Shown here: one piece after another, positions 23,923 to 31,949 of the stretch | Numbering within the stretch: the first letter of the stretch is position 1 | How the letters are laid out: each line of letters starts with the position of its first letter | Source of the DNA: SIG299 sp964544055 | GTDB taxonomy: Bacteria > Bacillota > Clostridia > Lachnospirales > Lachnospiraceae | Direction: 5' to 3' | DNA length: 43,026 nt | NCBI GenBank assembly: GCA_964544055.1 | Contig: CAZJAA010000028.1 | Location: 1 to 43,026 of the forward strand | Translations under genes and position numbers: made by a program | Notes under the pieces: generated by a model | Told to the model about the DNA's origin: nothing | The model's input: only the letters and a program-made list of their open reading frames with translations | The model's database searches: none

Positions 23923-26253
23923 ATGAGATTTGAAATGAAAGCAAACGCAGTCAACCAGATTTCAAAGGGAACGGAACTTTTTCTGGAAAATGAGCCTGCG
24001 GTGTATGTATGCGTCGTAATTAAGGGACGGGTACAGGCAAAAAGTGAATCAGTAAAACTTACACTTCCAACCGGAAGCTTTCTTGGTGTGTTTGATTTGT
24101 CGGTGGGACATTATGTTTTTGACTATGTTGCCTTGGAAGACAGTATGCTTTACACATTTCCGGTACATGACAATAAAACACTGCGTGCCATGCTTGTGGC
24201 CAATAATAAGGACTATCGCGGGCTTATGGTTAATTCCCTGACCAGAAATTTTTACGAGTTAGAAAAAATCAACAAGGAATATCATAAAATGGCAAAGGAG
24301 CTGTATCAGCTTTTAGTGGAAAGTTACACTGCCTACAAAGCGTTCTGCCGTGAGGCGGGCGAGGGTATTCTCACCTTATCCGCACTGGAAACCATCACGG
24401 AATATCAGGATGAATCAGTCATAGATCGTACCAATTTTACATATTTTGAAGAACTTGCAAAGGTTCCGGCAGATATCCAGAAAAGCTTTTTCGGATGCGA
24501 AACAGAGCTTTCTATGTTTCATGTTAAAGAGCTTTCTGCTGCAATTCGTGATTTGACCATCGATACAAGAGAGGTATGCGCTTATCTGCGGGAGTTTTTT
24601 TCCTGGCTGTATAATGACGGTGCCCAGAATTTGTTGACCGCTGTCATGAAGCTGGCTGCGGAAACCGGAAGAAAAGGCCGTTCGGTGCAGGGGCTTGTGC
24701 CTCTTCTTGACAAGCTGCTGGAAGAATTTAACCGCATGGAGTCCGTTCTGGAGAGCTACATGGGAATGCCGCCGGTAATCAATCGTGACCGTATGGAAAA
24801 AATGTATACGGCAGTGCTGGTAGGCGGAGATATGGAGGAGTCGGTGCATACGGTAGTCGGACAGTCCGATGAAGAGGTATACCAGAGTCTGCGCGGTGCC
24901 CAGCAGCAGATTATTGATTTTTCTGGGCTTTCCAAGGACAAGCTGACCGATTTTTCGGAAGCCATGAACACTTTTATCCGGGCAAAAGACCGTATGTCTG
25001 CGGATGACGAGATGCGTCCGGTACGCCGGAAAATCGCCGATGGTTTTTATCAGTTGTATCGTGCGGTTTTTTTCAAGGTTCTGAACGATGAAAAAAATAT
25101 GCCAAAGGCAATTGAGCTGTTTTTGAATTATGGTTTTATGGATGAGCGTCTGTTGACAAAAGAGCAGCTTTTGGAGTTGTGCCATCTGGACGTATCCACA
25201 AAAAATAAGTATCATTGTACCATGTTTACCATTCCGGAATGGCTGTATGCAGTCTATACCGGCAAGCGTGAGCCGTCCAAGAATGAATTTGACATGGAGT
25301 ATGTAGAAAGTCTGCGGGAACAGAAAAAAATGGGTGAAATTACCGCAGAGGAAGAAAAAAAGCTGGCGAACGACCAGAAAAAGAAGCTGGAATATGAAAT
25401 ACAGAATATGTTCCGGTATAATCACCGTATCGTCAATGGGCAGCTGAGCGTCTTTGTGCCGGTTCTTTGCAGTGAGCAGATGATGAGCGGGCCAATGAAG
25501 GCTGCTGTTACAAAGGACCGTATCGGACAGATGATTGAAAAATACCGCGAAATCGACTATTCTGTTTTTTATCGTGAGCTGACCTATGCGGATGCTGCTT
25601 CCGGAATTGAAAAGGAACTCATTATGAAAGAGGCGGTTCCGGATGTTATTTTGTTTCCGGCATGTGGGCAGAATGCCAGCATGTGGCAGGAATTAAGCTG
25701 CAAACGAAGAGATTCTGCCGGCAGATTTTTATTTCCGATTCTGGTGGAGGGAAATCTGGATGATTTGGTTATTCGCACGTTTGGCCGCTTCCGTTGGGAG
25801 CTTTGCCGCACCATGCAGGGAAGTGCGTGGAACAATATCCAGTATAAGTCGCTGACCTCGGAATATGCCGATTATATCCAGTTCTATAAAAAGAACAAGG
25901 AGCTGTCCGAAGAGCGGAAAGAAAAAATTAAGCAGCAGATTATGAAGGGAAAAAACAGTACGCGTGAAATCTTTGTTCAGGATTATGAACTCTGGATGAA
26001 ATCAGAGGCACTGGGGGCAATGCGTCTGAATAAGATTTCCAGAGAAATTCTGGCAATTTATTGTCCGTTCAACAAAGAAATCCGGGATGCGGTAGAAACG
26101 CAGCCTGCATTTGTAGAACCGATTGCCCGGTTTAAGCGTGAAAGACTGAAAAAAGTCAGGGAGCTGGAGCTTCGGTATCGTGCCTATGTAACAAAGCAGG
26201 GAATTGAGCTTACGAAGGAATTGCTGGATAATCTTGCTTTTTACAAAAAATAG
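23923..26253 (+). CDS. Large protein of unknown function with N-terminal cNMP-binding-like fold
   Basis: A 776-residue soluble protein I do not recognise by name. Residues about 10-100 fit the double-stranded beta-helix of CRP-type cyclic-nucleotide sensors: ISKGTELFLENEPAVYVCVV, then IKGRVQ, LPTGSFLGVFDLS, and a final LEDSMLYTFP. The phosphate-binding signature of true cAMP/cGMP binders (E-x-A/L ... R-A-A/T) is not visible, so any ligand is unknown. There is no DNA-binding helix-turn-helix. The rest is mostly helical, with charged Lys/Glu segments around residues 460-510 and near 660-690 and a Tyr/Phe-rich tail. The start at 23923 has GGAGGGG seven bases upstream. It has its own promoter and is followed after 39 bases by the TPR/AAA-like gene, so the two probably work together. 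Confidence 0.72.
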   Translation: MRFEMKANAVNQISKGTELFLENEPAVYVCVVIKGRVQAKSESVKLTLPTGSFLGVFDLSVGHYVFDYVALEDSMLYTFPVHDNKTLRAMLVANNKDYRGLMVNSLTRNFYELEKINKEYHKMAKELYQLLVESYTAYKAFCREAGEGILTLSALETITEYQDESVIDRTNFTYFEELAKVPADIQKSFFGCETELSMFHVKELSAAIRDLTIDTREVCAYLREFFSWLYNDGAQNLLTAVMKLAAETGRKGRSVQGLVPLLDKLLEEFNRMESVLESYMGMPPVINRDRMEKMYTAVLVGGDMEESVHTVVGQSDEEVYQSLRGAQQQIIDFSGLSKDKLTDFSEAMNTFIRAKDRMSADDEMRPVRRKIADGFYQLYRAVFFKVLNDEKNMPKAIELFLNYGFMDERLLTKEQLLELCHLDVSTKNKYHCTMFTIPEWLYAVYTGKREPSKNEFDMEYVESLREQKKMGEITAEEEKKLANDQKKKLEYEIQNMFRYNHRIVNGQLSVFVPVLCSEQMMSGPMKAAVTKDRIGQMIEKYREIDYSVFYRELTYADAASGIEKELIMKEAVPDVILFPACGQNASMWQELSCKRRDSAGRFLFPILVEGNLDDLVIRTFGRFRWELCRTMQGSAWNNIQYKSLTSEYADYIQFYKKNKELSEERKEKIKQQIMKGKNSTREIFVQDYELWMKSEALGAMRLNKISREILAIYCPFNKEIRDAVETQPAFVEPIARFKRERLKKVRELELRYRAYVTKQGIELTKELLDNLAFYKK

Positions 26254-26292
26254 GTAACGCTCGTTACAAAAAAGGTTTGAAAAATATCCGGA

Positions 26293-28119
26293 ATGGGGAT
26301 GAAAACATTGTTTGGTATTGGGTACAAAAAGAAACTGGAAGAATTGAAGCAGCATATGGATGCGCAGGAGTATGAAGCCGCTGCACTGACAGCAGATGAG
26401 CTTCCGTTATCAAGGCTTAAGGCTGCCTATGAGCTGAATCTGGTCGGCAAGGCATATAAGTGCAACGGAGATTTTCAGCAGGCATACAAGGCATTTGAAC
26501 GCTCTTACGAAGTGCGTTGTGCCAGACCGGTATTGATTGATATTATGGACTGCTGCCTGGAAATAAAGGATTTAGAGGGGGCAGAAAAGTATTTTGATGA
26601 ATATCAGAAGGTAGCTCCGGAGGATAAAAGTACGTTGTATAAATACCGCTACCGGATTGAAAAGAAAAAGGGCAGGGAATGCCGTCTTCTGATTACCATT
26701 CTGGAAGAGTTAAAGGCACTAGATTATGTGGAAGAATACGCCTATGAACTGGCAAAGCAGTATCATAAGGCAGGTATGGTGCAGGAGTGTATGAACGAAT
26801 GCAATGACATTATTCTCTGGTTTGGATATGGGCCAACGGTGGAACGTGCCAAGACCCTTCTTGCATATTATAAAGGAGAAATCAGTTTAGAGGAAATCCG
26901 TTCTGCTGGGGCAAAATATCAGGCAGAACAGGAACGCCGTTACAGCGAAAGCAAGGAAGCGGATTTTGATGAAGCAGAGCAGGCAGAACGCCGGTTCTCG
27001 CAGCAACAGCAGGAAGAACTGGCAAAACGCCGATTTTCGTCGGAACAACAGGAAGAACGTCAGTCTTCGCTGGAACAGCCGGAGAATTTGACGGAACAGC
27101 GACCGGAGGCAGATTTTTTACAGGAAGAATTTTTGCAGGAAGAATTTTTGCAGGAAGAAAAAAACGAGCAGTCACCAATGGAAGAGGGTGAGTGGCAGCA
27201 GGCTGAACAAAACGGACAAATGACGGTTGATGCACCGGAGGACGAAGCGTTTGTCATGCCGGAGCTTGATTTGAGCGGAATCGATTTTGATAATTCCAGG
27301 GAAGAGGAGGAGCTGTATGTTCCTGTGTTGGACACCACAGAACCGGCAAACAGCAGGCTTACTGAACTCTTAAAAAGAAAACAGGTGGATCTTGCGGTTT
27401 CCTTAAAAAATTTCGGGCGTACCGGACGCATCCGCAAGCAGATTATTAAGAGTCTGGAGCTTGCTATTAGTGACAGGGAAAAGGCGTATTTTGTCATTAC
27501 CGGGGAAACGCAGACCGGAAAAACAACGTTGGCACTTTCTTTTATCCGGCTGTTATATGACCTTGAATTAGTAAAATACGACCGTACTGCAACGATTGAT
27601 GCCGTACAATTAAACCAAGTGTCCATTGAAGAGTATGGGGAAGAATTAAAAAACTGTAATCTGATTATCGAAAATGCCGGCGGAATGACAAAAGAATCCG
27701 TGGATGGCTTATTGCAGTTTTCAAAAGACAATGCGGGAAAAACCTGCGTTATTTTGGAAGATTCCATCCGCAATATTAATAAATTCCTGCGGGCAAGAGA
27801 GGAATTAAACAGTCTGTTTAATAATCGCATCCACCTTGGAAAATACAGCTCGGAGGAACTGATGGGCTTTGCTTTTGATGCCATAGAAAAAGAAGACTAT
27901 GGTATCGACAAAATGGCTGCAAAGGTACTGAAGGATAAAATTGATGAAATTGTAAAAAACTATGGCAATGACCAGCGTCTGATTCGCACCTTGAAGCTTG
28001 TTGAAGCGGTGATTGCAAAGGCAGAAAAACGAACCGGTGAGCTGATACTTTCCATGGCTGCGGAAGGAAGAATACAGCAGGGAAACTATCTTGTCATTAT
28101 TCTTGACGACGTGGCATAG
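26293..28119 (+). CDS. TPR plus AAA-like ATPase with altered Walker B, function unknown
   Basis: A 608-residue protein. Residues about 5-200 form TPR-like helix pairs (YELNLVGKAYKCNGDFQQAY, then ALDYVEEYAYELAKQYHKAG). A Gln/Glu-rich linker (about 205-350) follows, containing three tandem FLQEE units. The C-terminal region resembles the AAA+ module of CbbX and EccA: Walker A GETQTGKTT at residues 404-412, and Walker-B-like NLIIENAGG at 456-464, where the expected 'hhhhDE' reads IIEN. Then come CVILEDSIRN and a sensor-2-side helical part. ATP binding is likely, but hydrolysis is doubtful. The start is uncertain: an ATG at 26299 and a TTG at 26308 (nine bases after GGGG) are alternatives. TPR-AAA order is that of EccA in type VII secretion, but no other such component is visible. 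It follows the cNMP-fold gene closely. Confidence 0.7.
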   Translation: MGMKTLFGIGYKKKLEELKQHMDAQEYEAAALTADELPLSRLKAAYELNLVGKAYKCNGDFQQAYKAFERSYEVRCARPVLIDIMDCCLEIKDLEGAEKYFDEYQKVAPEDKSTLYKYRYRIEKKKGRECRLLITILEELKALDYVEEYAYELAKQYHKAGMVQECMNECNDIILWFGYGPTVERAKTLLAYYKGEISLEEIRSAGAKYQAEQERRYSESKEADFDEAEQAERRFSQQQQEELAKRRFSSEQQEERQSSLEQPENLTEQRPEADFLQEEFLQEEFLQEEKNEQSPMEEGEWQQAEQNGQMTVDAPEDEAFVMPELDLSGIDFDNSREEEELYVPVLDTTEPANSRLTELLKRKQVDLAVSLKNFGRTGRIRKQIIKSLELAISDREKAYFVITGETQTGKTTLALSFIRLLYDLELVKYDRTATIDAVQLNQVSIEEYGEELKNCNLIIENAGGMTKESVDGLLQFSKDNAGKTCVILEDSIRNINKFLRAREELNSLFNNRIHLGKYSSEELMGFAFDAIEKEDYGIDKMAAKVLKDKIDEIVKNYGNDQRLIRTLKLVEAVIAKAEKRTGELILSMAAEGRIQQGNYLVIILDDVA

Positions 28120-28146
28120 CCTGTCGATAAAAACACAAAAAGAGGC

Positions 28147-28482
28147 TTACACTTTAAACTGGAGAGAAATGTCGGATTTTAAATGCTGACCTCCCACAGA
28201 ACGCACTCTTTTGGAAATGTGCAGAATGTAGGAAGCGTCCTTTACATAGGCAGCCAGCGGCTCTATTTCGATTTCGTTAGTATCGGAATTATAGTGAATG
28301 GCAGTTTTTAACGGGCTGTTGGAAAGATCTGTTACAAACAGGTTCATGTTGTTGATGGTTGCAGGATCCAGCGGTGCAGTAAATTTAACACGCCAGACAA
28401 ATTTACCGGTTTTAAACTTGAGATTTTGTTTTACCTTTCCTTCCATTTCGTTCGGAATGGATTCGAAACTGATAAAGTTCAT
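28147..28482 (-). CDS. Single-domain Ig-like (Big_5-type) protein
   Basis: A 111-residue protein without signal peptide. The order KFVWRVKFTAPLDPATINNM, NLFVTDLSNSPLKTAIHY, then IEIEPLAAYVKDASYILHIS and VRSVGGQHLKSDISLQF matches the bacterial Ig-like domain Big_5 (SbsA Ig-like). In that family 'F-S-x-P-x-D-P-x-T-I-N-x-x-N-x-x-V' opens the domain and an 'L-x-x-x-x-x-Y-x-L-x-I' strand closes it. Such domains are normally parts of secreted multi-domain proteins; a free-standing cytoplasmic version is unusual. AGGAGG is eight bases upstream, so the gene is probably real. It converges with the AAA-like gene, 27 bases away. Confidence 0.78.
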   Translation of the reverse strand: MNFISFESIPNEMEGKVKQNLKFKTGKFVWRVKFTAPLDPATINNMNLFVTDLSNSPLKTAIHYNSDTNEIEIEPLAAYVKDASYILHISKRVRSVGGQHLKSDISLQFKV

Positions 28483-28511
28483 GTGAAGAACCTCCTTTTA
28501 TGTACTCTGTA

Positions 28512-28541
28512 CTCTCGGATGCTTTAAAAAAACTGCGAGAG
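28512..28541. repeat. Hairpin upstream of shikimate kinase
   Basis: CTCTCG (28512-28517) pairs with CGAGAG (28536-28541), preceded by TGTACTCTGTA. It resembles the inverted repeat inside the rnf operon (8489-8524) and the one at 41634-41716. It lies in the gap between two divergent genes. Confidence 0.45.
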
Positions 28542-28603
28542 AACGTTACCATTTATAGTGTAACACATTCTTTGAATTTTGAACAGAGAGGAAAGTACTC
28601 ATT

Positions 28604-29110
28604 ATGAAAAAGAAATCAAATATTGTCCTGCTTGGAATGCCCGGTTCCGGAAAAAGTACGGTAGGGGTGCTGCTGGCAAAACGTCTCGGAAAGCAGTTTG
28701 TGGATACGGATTTGCTCATTCAGCAAAAGGAAGGCAGACTTCTTTGCGAAATTATTGCGGCGGAAGGTATGGATAGGTTTATTGAAATCGAAAATGAGGT
28801 AAACTGTTCGGTATGGACCGAAAATTCAGTGATTGCACCGGGCGGCAGTGCCGTCTATGGGAAAGCCGCCATGGAGCATTTTAAAGAAATTGCCGACATT
28901 GTCTATTTAAAGCTGTCCTGTCAAAGCATCAAGGAGCGTCTGGGGGATTATACACAGCGTGGGGTTGTCTGCCGAAAAGGGCAGAACCTAGAGGCGTTGT
29001 ATCAGGAACGATGCCCTTTGTATGAGCAGTATGCGGACTACACAGTAGAGTGTGACGGACGAAGAATTGGGGAGACTTTGGAGGCTGTAATTAAAGAATT
29101 GAAGAAATAA
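28604..29110 (+). CDS. aroK: Shikimate kinase
   Basis: Shikimate kinase phosphorylates shikimate at O3 in aromatic amino-acid synthesis. The 168-residue product has Walker A GMPGSGKSTVG, followed by FVDTDLLIQ with the shikimate- and Mg-contacting DTD. The substrate motif reads APGGSAVY, where the family has 'G-G-G'. A lid region with Arg (YTQRGVVCRKG) follows. The 'R' residue after DTD normally found in FR-x-x-E is represented by DRFIEIENE. It lies 45 bases after a hairpin and ends shortly before the murA promoter. No other aro gene is present. Confidence 0.85.
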   Translation: MKKKSNIVLLGMPGSGKSTVGVLLAKRLGKQFVDTDLLIQQKEGRLLCEIIAAEGMDRFIEIENEVNCSVWTENSVIAPGGSAVYGKAAMEHFKEIADIVYLKLSCQSIKERLGDYTQRGVVCRKGQNLEALYQERCPLYEQYADYTVECDGRRIGETLEAVIKELKK

Positions 29111-29132
29111 TTAACAAAAGCTAAAAAAACTC

Positions 29133-29161
29133 TTTACAAATGCGGAAAAATCAAGTATAGT
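29133..29161 (+). promoter_or_regulatory. Promoter of murA
   Basis: TTTACA (29133-29138), a 17-base spacer and TATAGT (29156-29161), 34 bases before the start codon. Confidence 0.75.
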
Positions 29162-29195
29162 TACTAAGTATTTGGAATTTAACCGAGGTGTAAAA

Positions 29196-30500
29196 ATGGA
29201 TCAATATATAATCAAAGGCGGCACACCGCTTGCCGGCGAAGTTGTAATCAGTGGAGCAAAAAATTCGGCTCTTGGTATTCTGGCAGCAGCAGTTCTTACG
29301 GAAGAACCGGTCTGCATCAAAAATTTACCGGATATCCGCGACATCAATGTTTTGCTTCAGGCAATTGAAGGCATCGGAGCACGCATTGAGCGTGTGGATG
29401 CCCATACCGTAATTATTAATAGTGCAAATGTACATCCGATGGCAGTGGATGATGAATATATTAGAAAAATCAGAGCCTCCTATTATTTAATCGGTGCTCT
29501 GCTTGGTCGGTTTAAAAAAACCCAGGTGGTTCTGCCGGGAGGCTGCAATATTGGCAACCGTCCGATAGACCAGCATATCAAGGGTTTTGAAGCGTTAGGA
29601 GCCATGGTAGCTATCCAGCATGGCATGGTAATCGCTGAAGCAACCAAATTAGAAGGAAATCATATTTACTTAGATATTGCCAGTGTTGGTGCAACCATTA
29701 ACATTATGCTGGCAGCCTGTCTGGCAGACGGTCAGACCATTCTTGAAAATTCCGCAAAGGAGCCTCATGTCGTTGATGTTGCAAACTTCTTAAACAGCAT
29801 GGGTGCCAACATTAAGGGCGCAGGAACGGATGTTATCCGTATCACCGGCGTAAGCAAGCTGCACGGCAGCACCTATTCCATTATTCCTGACCAGATAGAA
29901 GCAGGAACTTTTATGCTTGCAGCAGCGGCAACCAGAGGCGATGTTACCATTCGCAACGTCATTCCAAAGCATCTGGAAGCAATTACTGCAAAGCTGGAAG
30001 AAATCGGTGCGTCTGTAGAGGAATTTGATGATGCAGTGCGTGTAGTGGCAACAAAGCGTCTGGGACATACACATGTAAAGACTCTGCCATATCCGGGCTT
30101 CCCAACCGATATGCAGGCACAGATTACAACTCTCCTTGCACTTTCCGAAGGTACCAGCATTGTAACGGAAAGTATGTTTGAAAGCAGATTTAAGTATGTA
30201 GATGAGCTGGTACGCATGGGAGCTTCCATTAAGGTGGAAGGCAATACAGCAATTATTGATGGTGTGAAAAGCGTGACCGGAGCAACGGTCAGTGCGCCGG
30301 ATTTAAGAGCCGGAGCGGCACTCGTAATTGCAGGACTGGTGGCAGAAGGCTTCACCGTTATTGAACAGATTGAATTTGTGGAACGTGGCTACGAAAACTT
30401 CGAGGGTAAGCTGTGTGGCCTCGGCGCCCATATTGAAAAAATGGATTCGAAGGACGAAAGAGCGGTCCAGAAATTCAAATTAAAGCTCCGAGTGAGCTAA
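29196..30500 (+). CDS. murA: UDP-N-acetylglucosamine 1-carboxyvinyltransferase
   Basis: MurA transfers enolpyruvate from PEP to UDP-GlcNAc, the first committed step of peptidoglycan synthesis. The 434-residue product starts DQYIIKGGTPLAGEVVISGA with the conserved K-N pair (SGAKNSALG). The active-site loop is LPGGCNIGNRPIDQHIKG with C117, the residue alkylated by fosfomycin in sensitive enzymes, so no cysteine-to-aspartate resistance change is seen. PYPGFPTDMQAQ and ESRFKYVDEL are further family motifs. The ATG at 29196 has GAGGTG upstream; an earlier TTG in frame lacks one and lies downstream of the -10 box. Whether this is MurA1 or MurA2 cannot be judged. Confidence 0.96.
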   Translation: MDQYIIKGGTPLAGEVVISGAKNSALGILAAAVLTEEPVCIKNLPDIRDINVLLQAIEGIGARIERVDAHTVIINSANVHPMAVDDEYIRKIRASYYLIGALLGRFKKTQVVLPGGCNIGNRPIDQHIKGFEALGAMVAIQHGMVIAEATKLEGNHIYLDIASVGATINIMLAACLADGQTILENSAKEPHVVDVANFLNSMGANIKGAGTDVIRITGVSKLHGSTYSIIPDQIEAGTFMLAAAATRGDVTIRNVIPKHLEAITAKLEEIGASVEEFDDAVRVVATKRLGHTHVKTLPYPGFPTDMQAQITTLLALSEGTSIVTESMFESRFKYVDELVRMGASIKVEGNTAIIDGVKSVTGATVSAPDLRAGAALVIAGLVAEGFTVIEQIEFVERGYENFEGKLCGLGAHIEKMDSKDERAVQKFKLKLRVS

Positions 30501-30531
30501 GTATTAATAAGCTAAGCGAGAAGAAGAGATG

Positions 30532-30591
30532 CGTCAGGCACTCCCCGACTGTTTACAGCCGTTGTCTGAACATCTCTTCTGCGCGTTTTTG
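30532..30591 (+). terminator. Terminator after murA
   Basis: AGAAGAGATG (30532-30541) pairs perfectly with CATCTCTTCT (30571-30580), and a TTTTT run follows after GCGCG. The loop is long (29 bases). Confidence 0.65.
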
Positions 30592-30603
30592 GGGCTAAAA
30601 CGA

Positions 30604-30639
30604 AAAAAACCGCAACAGGGCGACCTGCTGCGGTTTTTT
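30604..30639. terminator. Bidirectional terminator between murA and the HD-GYP gene
   Basis: ACCGCA and CAGG (30609-30619) pair with CCTG and TGCGGT (30624-30634); an A-run precedes and TTTTTT follows. It lies 12 bases beyond the stop codon of the minus-strand HD-GYP gene. Confidence 0.88.
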
Positions 30640-30651
30640 GAATGGTTGTTT

Positions 30652-31767
30652 TTAGACGACACTGACAATGGTTAATTCTGTTTCATCACGTAAATCGATG
30701 ATTCTGCCGCTTGCCAGGGCAATCATTGGTTTATCAAGCTGATTACGCTGCATCATGATGATGCGTCCGGTTTCTCCGTTGCTCATCTTTACCGTATAAT
30801 TCAGGTAAGAGTACATAATCTGATCTAAAAATGTCATCAGAAAATGAGGATCATAAATGGAAAGGCCTTCTGTCTGGAAAATACCGATAACCTCCAGCGG
30901 ACAAATTGGACCGCGGTACACCCGGTTGGCTGTCAGGGCATCATAAACGTCTGCAATGGCAACAATTTTGGCAAACGGTTCAATCTGCTTTAAAGTCAGG
31001 GCATCCGGATAGCCGGTGCCGTTGCAGCGTTCGTGGTGGTGCAGTGCGGCGGTGGCTATGCGTGGGTCTACTTTCTGGTTCTTTAAAATATCGTAGCCGA
31101 GCGACGGATGTGATTTGATAATCTGGTACTCTTCCTCCGTGAGTTTTCCGGGCTTTTTTAAAATTTCCGGCGGAATCATCATTTTTCCGATATCATGTAG
31201 AAGTCCGGCAAGTGTCAGTATTCCGGAATCCTCCGGGCTGTATTTCAGCCAATGGGCAAACAAATTGCAGATTAAGGCAACGTTCATGCTGTGGACATAG
31301 GTGGCATCATCCAGATTGCGGATGCTCATCATCATGTCCAGCAGGGAATTGGGGTTTTTACAGGAAGCAAAAACCTTGGAAATGCTTGCTAAAAGCTCTT
31401 CGGTATCCAGAGGGGCTTTTTTTAAGACAACGTCATTTACCTGTTCTTTGTAGGAAACAAAGGAGCTGTAAAAGGTTGTGGTAAAAGTGCGGTATTCCGG
31501 ACTTGCTTTGATGCGTCCAACATAGGAGGAGGACGGCGTATGAACCGGTTTGCTCCGGAAGACAGGCGTTTCTTTTTGTTTGTGCGAAGAATCCGGCGAA
31601 AAAATTGAGATTTCTTCTACAGAATAAAACTTCAGCCGGGTAATCATGCGGTCTGTTAACACAGTCCCCTTACCGGCAATAAAGTAGTCGGCAGAAGAAT
31701 GGATATCTTCTGCCAGAATCATGCCTGGTTCAGCAAAGGAAGTTTTTATTTTTATCAGTTCATTCAT
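30652..31767 (-). CDS. HD-GYP domain protein, probable c-di-GMP phosphodiesterase
   Basis: A 371-residue soluble protein. The N-terminal part (IKTSFAEPGMILAEDIHSSA, then FIAGKGTVLTDRMI) is the small domain commonly found ahead of HD-GYP. A variable linker (about 60-125) follows. The HD-GYP domain (about 140-330) has HSMNVAL, LLHDIGKMMIPPEIL, KSHPSLGYDIL, HHERCNGTGYP and IVAIADVYDALT. The metal ligands HD, the HHER histidines and the GTGYP (GYP) motif are intact, so hydrolysis of c-di-GMP is expected. The C-terminal 45 residues form a beta-rich tail. It lies opposite murA and downstream of metK on the same strand, with a hairpin repeat between. A GGDEF-EAL protein at 36055 could provide the substrate. 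Confidence 0.9.
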   Translation of the reverse strand: MNELIKIKTSFAEPGMILAEDIHSSADYFIAGKGTVLTDRMITRLKFYSVEEISIFSPDSSHKQKETPVFRSKPVHTPSSSYVGRIKASPEYRTFTTTFYSSFVSYKEQVNDVVLKKAPLDTEELLASISKVFASCKNPNSLLDMMMSIRNLDDATYVHSMNVALICNLFAHWLKYSPEDSGILTLAGLLHDIGKMMIPPEILKKPGKLTEEEYQIIKSHPSLGYDILKNQKVDPRIATAALHHHERCNGTGYPDALTLKQIEPFAKIVAIADVYDALTANRVYRGPICPLEVIGIFQTEGLSIYDPHFLMTFLDQIMYSYLNYTVKMSNGETGRIIMMQRNQLDKPMIALASGRIIDLRDETELTIVSVV

Positions 31768-31782
31768 ACGAATCCTCTATTC

Positions 31783-31873
31783 CGAGAACGTTCTTTTTCA
31801 TTCGAGGAAGCGCATCGGAAATTCGCACAGGCGACTTCCGGTGTCGCATCAAAGCTTATTTGTGACGTTCTCG
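31783..31873. repeat. Palindromic intergenic repeat, copy A
   Basis: Terminal arms CGAGAACGT (31783-31791) and ACGTTCTCG (31865-31873) are perfect 9-bp inverted repeats. Inside, GGAAATTCGC (31817-31826) pairs with GCGACTTCC (31831-31839), followed by GTCGCATCAAAGC. The internal sequence AATTCGCACA-GCGA is shared with 33312-33342, so these are members of one repeat family. Confidence 0.65.
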
Positions 31874-31949
31874 ACACAAACAGCTGTGTGGCAAGGAAGT
31901 TTCGAGCTTCTTTTGTCACATTAATCTCCTGTTTCTGAATGGGAAAAAA

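Noticed and set aside
23923..24230. CRP/FNR transcription factor
   Set aside because: The cNMP-like fold is present, but there is no helix-turn-helix after it; the following 680 residues are unrelated.
24415..25425. 336-codon minus-strand frame
   Set aside because: Antisense to the 776-residue protein, rich in His/Phe/Leu as expected for the complement of Glu/Lys codons.
26293..28119. Type VII secretion locus, based on the EccA-like TPR-AAA layout
   Set aside because: No WXG100 protein, FtsK-type ATPase, or membrane components lie nearby, and the Walker B is not typical of EccA.
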